Of a stretch of DNA of 64,000 bases, positions 59,720-64,000 are shown in pieces (position 1 is the stretch's first letter; each line of letters begins with the position of its first letter). Made by a program: the position numbers and the translations under genes. Origin of the DNA: Stenotrophomonas indicatrix (GTDB lineage Bacteria > Pseudomonadota > Gammaproteobacteria > Xanthomonadales > Xanthomonadaceae); NCBI GenBank assembly GCA_041545745.1, contig CP168152.1:2974001-3038000 (forward strand). Reading direction: 5' to 3'. The notes beneath the pieces were generated by a model. The model was not told the DNA's origin. It did no database searches and saw nothing but the letters and a program-made list of their open reading frames with translations.

Positions 59720-60559
59720 TCACCCTGCCGCTCGACCGCTTTCCGCGCGCTGGAACGCAGCAGGCGTGGTCGCGACCATGCTGCGGAAGAAGGCGATGAA
59801 CGGACTCTCTGCCGAGAATCCAAGTTCCAGCGCCACGTGCGCAACACGATGGCCGAGCAGCAGCAGTTCCATCGCCCGCATCAACCGCCATTGCTGGCGC
59901 CACGCCTGGTAGCCCATGCCGGTATCGCGTTGCATCAGGCGCCCGATCGTACGCACGCTCAGTCCGCTGCGCTGGGCCAGCTCGCCCAGTTCGGGCGGCA
60001 GCTGCTCGGCCACCGGCAGGCAGCGGGCGATGCGCGGGTCACGCGGCAATGGCAGCTCCATCGGCTCCACCGGCGCAGCGGCAATCTCAAGCACGCACAG
60101 CGCCAGTTGATGCCCCGCTCGCGGGGCTTGCCAGTCATGTGCGAACGGCGCCTGCGCGATCGGCTCCAGCAGCGCCTGCAGCAGGGGACCGACACCAATG
60201 ATTGCTGGCTGCTGCGGCAACTGCGCCGACAGCGTGGCATCGAAGTACAGCGACCGATAGTCCACCGCCTGTCGCATCTGCGCGCGGTGCAGCAGACCAC
60301 CCGGAATCCACGCCGCGCGCGATGGCGGCAGCAGGCTGATGCGATCGCCGAACGTCAGCCGCGTGCAACCGGCGCGCGTGTACAGCAGTTGCGAACGTGC
60401 GTGCTGGTGCCAACCGGAGTCATGCTCGGCCAGCGTGGCAGCGATACCGATCACCGGTGCGTTCCAGGCATCGGCATCGAAGCGAGCATCGGGCTGCAGC
60501 CACGCCATGTCCGATTTCATCCATTCACTGTCGTAATCACTAGGGTGCGCCATCGGCAT
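59720..60559 (-). CDS. AraC-family transcriptional regulator
   Basis: 279-aa regulator with an N-terminal cupin-like sensing domain (about 30-140: HARSQLLYTRAGC, WIPGGLLHRAQMR) and a C-terminal AraC HTH pair (about 185-275: LGELAQRSGLSVRTIGRLMQRDTGMGYQAWRQQWRLMRA and VALELGFSAESPFIAFFRSMVATTPAAFQR). The ATG at 60559 is chosen; 60553 and a GTG at 60565 are also possible. It is divergent from the MFS gene, 39 nt away, and probably regulates it; the inducer is unknown. Confidence 0.9.
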   Translation of the reverse strand: MPMAHPSDYDSEWMKSDMAWLQPDARFDADAWNAPVIGIAATLAEHDSGWHQHARSQLLYTRAGCTRLTFGDRISLLPPSRAAWIPGGLLHRAQMRQAVDYRSLYFDATLSAQLPQQPAIIGVGPLLQALLEPIAQAPFAHDWQAPRAGHQLALCVLEIAAAPVEPMELPLPRDPRIARCLPVAEQLPPELGELAQRSGLSVRTIGRLMQRDTGMGYQAWRQQWRLMRAMELLLLGHRVAHVALELGFSAESPFIAFFRSMVATTPAAFQRAESGRAAG

Positions 60560-60598
60560 AGCCACGACAATGCGCGCCCCTGTTTCCGGAGCGCGCCG

Positions 60599-61726
60599 AT
60601 GTCGCCTCGCCTGCTGTCCCTCACCATTGCGCTGCTAATGTTTCCGCAGCTGGCGCAGACCCTGTACAGCCCGGCGCTGGCCGATCTGGCGCAACGCTTC
60701 ACCCTGCCGGCCAGCGCTGCCAGCCAGGCGATGAGCCTGTACCTGCTGGGGTTCGCGCTGGGCGTCCTGCTGTGGGGAAGGCTGGCCGACCGCGTTGGCC
60801 GTCGCCCCGCCCTTCTGGGTGGCCTGTCCGTTTTCGTGCTGGCGGCACTGGCCGGATTGGCGGCCGGCACGTTCGGCCAGGTGCTGGCTGCGCAGATGCT
60901 GGCCGCCCTGGGCGCCGCCGCCGCCTCGGTGGTGACCCAGACCGTGCTGCGCGACCACCTTGAAGGGCCCGCGCTGGCGCAGGCGTTCTCCTGGATTGGC
61001 ATGGCGCTGGCGCTGAGCCCGACGATCGGGCTGGCACTGGGTTCGCTGTTGGTCGCTGCCGATGGCTATGCCGGCGTGCAGGCCGGCCTTCTGCTGATCG
61101 CTGCATTGCTGATGCTCGGCTGCGTGACCGGGCTGCGTGAAAGCCGGCTCGCGCAGATCGCGCCCGTACCGCTGCGCCCCCTGCTGCGGCAACTGCTGGG
61201 CGACCGTTGGATCTGGTCGCACGCGCTGCTGGTCATGGCCTTCAACGTGGCCATGTACAGCTGGTACGCGCTGGGGCCGTTCGTGTTCGCACGCCTGCAC
61301 TGGCCGGCCAGCTGGTTCGGCGCCAGCGGTGCGGTGCTGGCGCTGGGTTCGGCGTTGGGCGCCTGGGCCAATGGCCGCCTGTTGCGTGCCGGCGTCCCTG
61401 CGTTGACGCGCATCCGCATCGCGGCATCGCTGGTACTGGCCGGTGGTGTCCTTGCAGCGCTGCTGCGCGGGCAACCGGTCATGGTGATGGCGATGCTGCC
61501 GGTCGTTGCGGGATTCGGCCTGGCCATCCCCAACGTGCTCGGGCAGGCACTACGCAGCTATGCACACTGCCTGGGCAGTGCCGGCGCCCTGTTCGGCCTG
61601 CTCTACTACCTGCTGATCGGCGCGGCGATGGCCGTTGTCGGCGCACTGCAGATGCTGGCGCCATCCATCATCGCCTGTGCACTGCTGGCGCTGTGGTTGC
61701 TGCGTCCGCGGAGCGCGCTGGCCTAG
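60599..61726 (+). CDS. MFS drug-resistance transporter (Bcr/CflA family)
   Basis: 375-aa 12-helix proton antiporter. The opening LLMFPQLAQTLYSPALADLAQRF is the Bcr/CflA N-terminus, and GRLADRVGRRPALLGG is the MFS loop 2-3 motif. AAASVVTQTVLRDHLEGPALAQAFSWIGMALALSPTIGLALGSLL is motif C-like. It exports drugs such as bicyclomycin or chloramphenicol in relatives; the substrate here is unknown. The divergent AraC gene is the likely regulator. The ATG is used as first Met in frame. Confidence 0.9.
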   Translation: MSPRLLSLTIALLMFPQLAQTLYSPALADLAQRFTLPASAASQAMSLYLLGFALGVLLWGRLADRVGRRPALLGGLSVFVLAALAGLAAGTFGQVLAAQMLAALGAAAASVVTQTVLRDHLEGPALAQAFSWIGMALALSPTIGLALGSLLVAADGYAGVQAGLLLIAALLMLGCVTGLRESRLAQIAPVPLRPLLRQLLGDRWIWSHALLVMAFNVAMYSWYALGPFVFARLHWPASWFGASGAVLALGSALGAWANGRLLRAGVPALTRIRIAASLVLAGGVLAALLRGQPVMVMAMLPVVAGFGLAIPNVLGQALRSYAHCLGSAGALFGLLYYLLIGAAMAVVGALQMLAPSIIACALLALWLLRPRSALA

Positions 61727-61815
61727 GAATTGCTGCAAACGCCCTGCACTGTGCGCCACTGCCGGAAACCGCGCGGCAGCGCTGGCTATGGTGCGTGTAC
61801 TCCGCAACCACGCAG

Positions 61816-62115
61816 ATGCCGATGATCACCATCACCGCAGAACAGGCCCGCGCAAACGCTGACGCCGCCACTCGACCGATCGAGCAGTACTACAGGGATC
61901 TGGACAAATCGATCCAGGTCGGCTCGGAAAACGGCCGCCGTTACATCGTGTTCGGCTTCAACAAGGCGCTGGCCAGCGAGCGCCTCGTCGACGGCGTCGT
62001 CGAGCAACTGCTGGAGAACCGCTTCAGTGTCGAACAGCTGCCCAGCGACGCCGAGCAGCACTACATCCGCATCAGCTGGGAAGCCGGGGAGCCCTCCCGC
62101 CTCAACGCCGGCTGA
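61816..62115 (+). CDS. Small conserved-looking hypothetical protein (99 aa)
   Basis: 99-aa soluble protein with the sequence blocks ITAEQARANADAATRPIEQYYRDLDKSIQ and NGRRYIVFGFNKALASERLVDGVVEQLLENRFSVEQLPSD; an alpha-beta-alpha pattern. No family is recognised. The ATG at 61816 or the ATG at 61822 may be used; ribosome binding is weak. It follows the MFS gene by 89 nt, and its 3' end overlaps the convergent gene by 14 nt. Confidence 0.65.
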   Translation: MPMITITAEQARANADAATRPIEQYYRDLDKSIQVGSENGRRYIVFGFNKALASERLVDGVVEQLLENRFSVEQLPSDAEQHYIRISWEAGEPSRLNAG

Positions 62116-62539
62116 TGGTGAACGCCGCGCCGTCCACGCCCAGGTCCCAGCCCTTGCCGGTACCGGACAGGGCCAGCGAGATATCGCCCTTGGTCATCAC
62201 CTGCGCATTGCTGGACTTCACCGCACCGGCATGCGCGCCGACCGAGGCGTAGGTGCCCAGCAGCTCGCCGACGCTGCTGGCGCCGGTGAAGCTGCCACGG
62301 CCGTCGGTGATCTTCGACTTGCCGACGGTCAGGCCGCCCCCCTTCAGCTGGATCCGCACCGGCATGCTGGAACCGTTGGTGCAGTGGATGGTGCCGTTGC
62401 CCGAGGCGGTCTTGTAGATCAGTGACCAGCCGGACAGGTTGTAGCGCAGCTGGCAGTCGAGGTTGCCACCGGCCTGCGCGGTCGGGGCCAGGGACGCTGC
62501 GGCCAGCGCCAGCAGCAGGGCAAACGGCTTGGTATTCAT
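62102..62539 (-). CDS. Exported hypothetical protein (145 aa)
   Basis: 145-aa protein with a signal peptide (1-22, ending PTAQAGG) and a mature beta-rich domain. It contains DCQLRYNLSGWSLIYKTASGNG and two Cys (LDC, IHC) that may pair. Block GGGLTVGKSKITDGRGSFTGASS is Gly/Ser-rich. No family is recognised. The start at 62539 is chosen because the next 19 codons upstream do not look like a signal. It overlaps the previous gene tail by 14 nt (convergent). Confidence 0.7.
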   Translation of the reverse strand: MNTKPFALLLALAAASLAPTAQAGGNLDCQLRYNLSGWSLIYKTASGNGTIHCTNGSSMPVRIQLKGGGLTVGKSKITDGRGSFTGASSVGELLGTYASVGAHAGAVKSSNAQVMTKGDISLALSGTGKGWDLGVDGAAFTISRR

Positions 62540-62644
62540 CGGCAGAACATCCACATCGGTCGGAATGTGGGCGAATCTAGCAGCGCGCGCGTGCACGTTG
62601 GATGCAGGCGCGCGCGGTGAGGCGGGAAGCGTTCAGCCGCCGTA

Positions 62645-63451
62645 TCAGGCCTGTACGTCCAGATGGAAGGCATCGGCATCGAGCATCGCCGGGAAGCGTG
62701 CACGATGCGAGGCCAGCGCTTCGGCGGAGATGGTGGTGGTCACCACCTGCTCGCGCTCGCGGATCTCCACTTGCGGCTGACCGAGGAAGTCGATCACCGC
62801 GCTGTCGCCGGCGTAGTGCAGCTGGTTGCCGTCCACGCCGACGCGGTTGACCGCGGCGACGAAGCACAGGTTCTCGATCGCGCGCGCGCGCAGCAGGGTC
62901 TTCCACGCATAGGCGCGCGCCGACGGCCAGTTGGCGACGAAGATCTGCAGGTCGAAATCCAGTTGTCCGGCACGCTCGACGTTGTAGCGGTTGCGGCAGA
63001 ACACCGGGAAACGCAGGTCGTAGCAGACCTGCGGATTGATCCGCCAGCCCTTCCATTCCACGCACAACCGGTCGCGGCCGGCGGCGTAGCGCTCGTGCTC
63101 GCCGCCGTAACGGAACAGGTGGCGCTTGTCGTAGTACTGCAGGCCACCGTCGGGGGTGGCGAACAGCAGGCGGTTGTAGACGCCCTCGCCATCACGCAGC
63201 TGCACGCTGCCGATCACCGCCGCGTTCAAGGCCTTGGCCTGTTCGCGCACCCACGCTACGGTCGGGCCGTCCATGCCTTCGGCCTGTGCGATGGCCTCGT
63301 TGGAAAAGCCACTGGTGAAGGTTTCCGGCAGGATCACCAGATCGGTGGTTCCTGCCAGCGGCGCCAGCAGCGCACCGTAGTAGGCGCGGTTGCCGGCCGG
63401 GTCGTGCCAGCGGGTGTCGCCCTGCACGAGGGAAATGCGCAGATCCTGCAT
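62645..63451 (-). CDS. Omega-amidase (YafV-like, nitrilase superfamily)
   Basis: 268-aa carbon-nitrogen hydrolase. The Glu-Lys-Cys triad is Glu43 (LPETF), Lys109 (DKRHLF) and Cys143 (VCYDLRFP). YafV-type enzymes hydrolyse alpha-ketoglutaramate and related omega-amides made by glutamine transaminases. It starts 14 nt after the aminotransferase stop, so the two form an operon of the glutamine transaminase-omega-amidase type. ATG 63451 begins MQDLRISLVQGD, the normal start. Confidence 0.92.
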   Translation of the reverse strand: MQDLRISLVQGDTRWHDPAGNRAYYGALLAPLAGTTDLVILPETFTSGFSNEAIAQAEGMDGPTVAWVREQAKALNAAVIGSVQLRDGEGVYNRLLFATPDGGLQYYDKRHLFRYGGEHERYAAGRDRLCVEWKGWRINPQVCYDLRFPVFCRNRYNVERAGQLDFDLQIFVANWPSARAYAWKTLLRARAIENLCFVAAVNRVGVDGNQLHYAGDSAVIDFLGQPQVEIREREQVVTTTISAEALASHRARFPAMLDADAFHLDVQA

Positions 63452-63465
63452 GCTGTCTACTCCGC

Positions 63466-64000
63466 TCACAGCAGGCGCAGGCGTTCGATCGCCGCGTCCA
63501 GGGTGGCCTCGTTCTTGGCGAAGCACAGGCGCACCAGGCGCTGGCCGACCGGCGCGGTTTCGTAGAACGGCGACAGCGGGATGGCGGTGACGCCCTTCTC
63601 GATGGTCAGCCACTTCACGAACTCGTGGTCTGGCAGGTCGCTGATGGCCGAATAGTCGACCAGCTGGAAGTAGCCGCCCGGTACCGGCAGCGCCTTCAGG
63701 CGGGTGCCAGCCAGCTGCTCGCGGAAGCGGTCGCGCTTGGCTTCATAGAACGCGCCCAGTTCCAGGTGATGCTGCGGTTCGTCGCGGATCATCGCAGCAA
63801 AGCCGTACTGCGCCGGGCCGAAGCTGGTGAAGGTGTTGTACTGGTGCACCTTGCGGAATTCAGCGGTCATCGCCGGCGGCGCCACCGCATAGCCGATCTT
63901 CCAGCCGGTGCAGTGGTAGGTCTTGCCGAAGCTGGAGATGACGAAGGTGCGCTCGCGCAGCTCCGGGTAGCGCAATGCCGATTCATGACGGCAGCCGTCG
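63466..64000 (-). CDS. Methionine/glutamine-type aminotransferase (YbdL-like), 5' part outside window
   Basis: C-terminal part (178 residues seen) of a fold-type I PLP aminotransferase. The PLP lysine is in SSFGKTYHCTGWKIGY; the end VRLCFAKNEATLDAAIERL carries the substrate carboxylate-binding Arg. It resembles E. coli YbdL (methionine aminotransferase) and kynurenine/glutamine transaminase K. Followed by the omega-amidase, which would remove the product ketoacid amide and pull the reaction forward. It is truncated by the window edge. Confidence 0.9.
   Translation of the reverse strand, partial: DGCRHESALRYPELRERTFVISSFGKTYHCTGWKIGYAVAPPAMTAEFRKVHQYNTFTSFGPAQYGFAAMIRDEPQHHLELGAFYEAKRDRFREQLAGTRLKALPVPGGYFQLVDYSAISDLPDHEFVKWLTIEKGVTAIPLSPFYETAPVGQRLVRLCFAKNEATLDAAIERLRLL

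Overview
The window is high-GC, densely coded DNA from a gammaproteobacterium of the Xanthomonadaceae, most probably Stenotrophomonas (S. maltophilia complex). The main evidence is the many GTAG-type palindromic repeats (arms such as GTAGTGCCGGCCGCTGGCCGGCA and GGTAGATCCACGC...), which match the SMAG family known from S. maltophilia. Supporting evidence is an Oar-like TonB receptor, a 'transmembrane repetitive protein' next to nfuA, and the orders rluC/rne and scpA-scpB-rluB. The species call is inference from sequence features only.

Layout. 1-4.9 kb (minus): an asparagine synthetase cut by the window edge, a fused alpha-beta 2-oxoacid dehydrogenase E1, a glutathione S-transferase and a GNAT acetyltransferase. 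5-16.4 kb: envelope and housekeeping genes (two glycine-zipper proteins, TatD nuclease, TcdA, a membrane-anchored cytochrome c'-like protein, cold shock protein, PldA, ArsC-like protein, a second GST, two tandem Cys-rich lipoproteins, class I fumarase), then an ECF41 sigma factor and its AhpD-like partner, each behind the same promoter motif. 16.6-28.4 kb: ABC exporter, Fpr, glutathione peroxidase, Dcp, Cfa, small lipoprotein and acetyltransferase genes, rhomboid, POT peptide transporter and a degenerate EEP-fold protein. 28.5-29.8 kb: one intact IS3-family element with inverted repeats, a 3-bp target duplication and an A6G frameshift site. 29.9-41 kb: SodA, a barnase-barstar pair, the transmembrane repetitive protein, NfuA, PhhB, a TonB-domain lipoprotein, ZupT, a 490-bp double palindrome, RluC and RNase E.

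41-54.3 kb (all minus) is a carbohydrate-utilisation locus: LacI regulator, Oar-like TonB receptor, GH144-type glucanase-like lipoprotein, solute-binding lipoprotein, two ABC permeases, a 1055-aa (alpha/alpha)6-barrel protein with discoidin-like modules, and a secreted EEP hydrolase. Two 14-bp LacI-type operators (54301-54314 and 49918-49931) and a terminator (49943-49963) divide it into two co-regulated units. The predicted flow is outer-membrane uptake, extracytoplasmic cleavage, then ABC import; no ATPase gene is present. A beta-1,2-glucan-type substrate is an inference from GH144.

54.4-64 kb: BolA and YciI proteins, ScpA-ScpB-RluB (with a long Gly/Pro-rich tail), unknown lipoproteins, a divergent AraC regulator and MFS drug exporter, two unknown small proteins, and an omega-amidase next to a methionine aminotransferase that runs off the right edge. 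No rRNA, tRNA, CRISPR array or prophage was seen.
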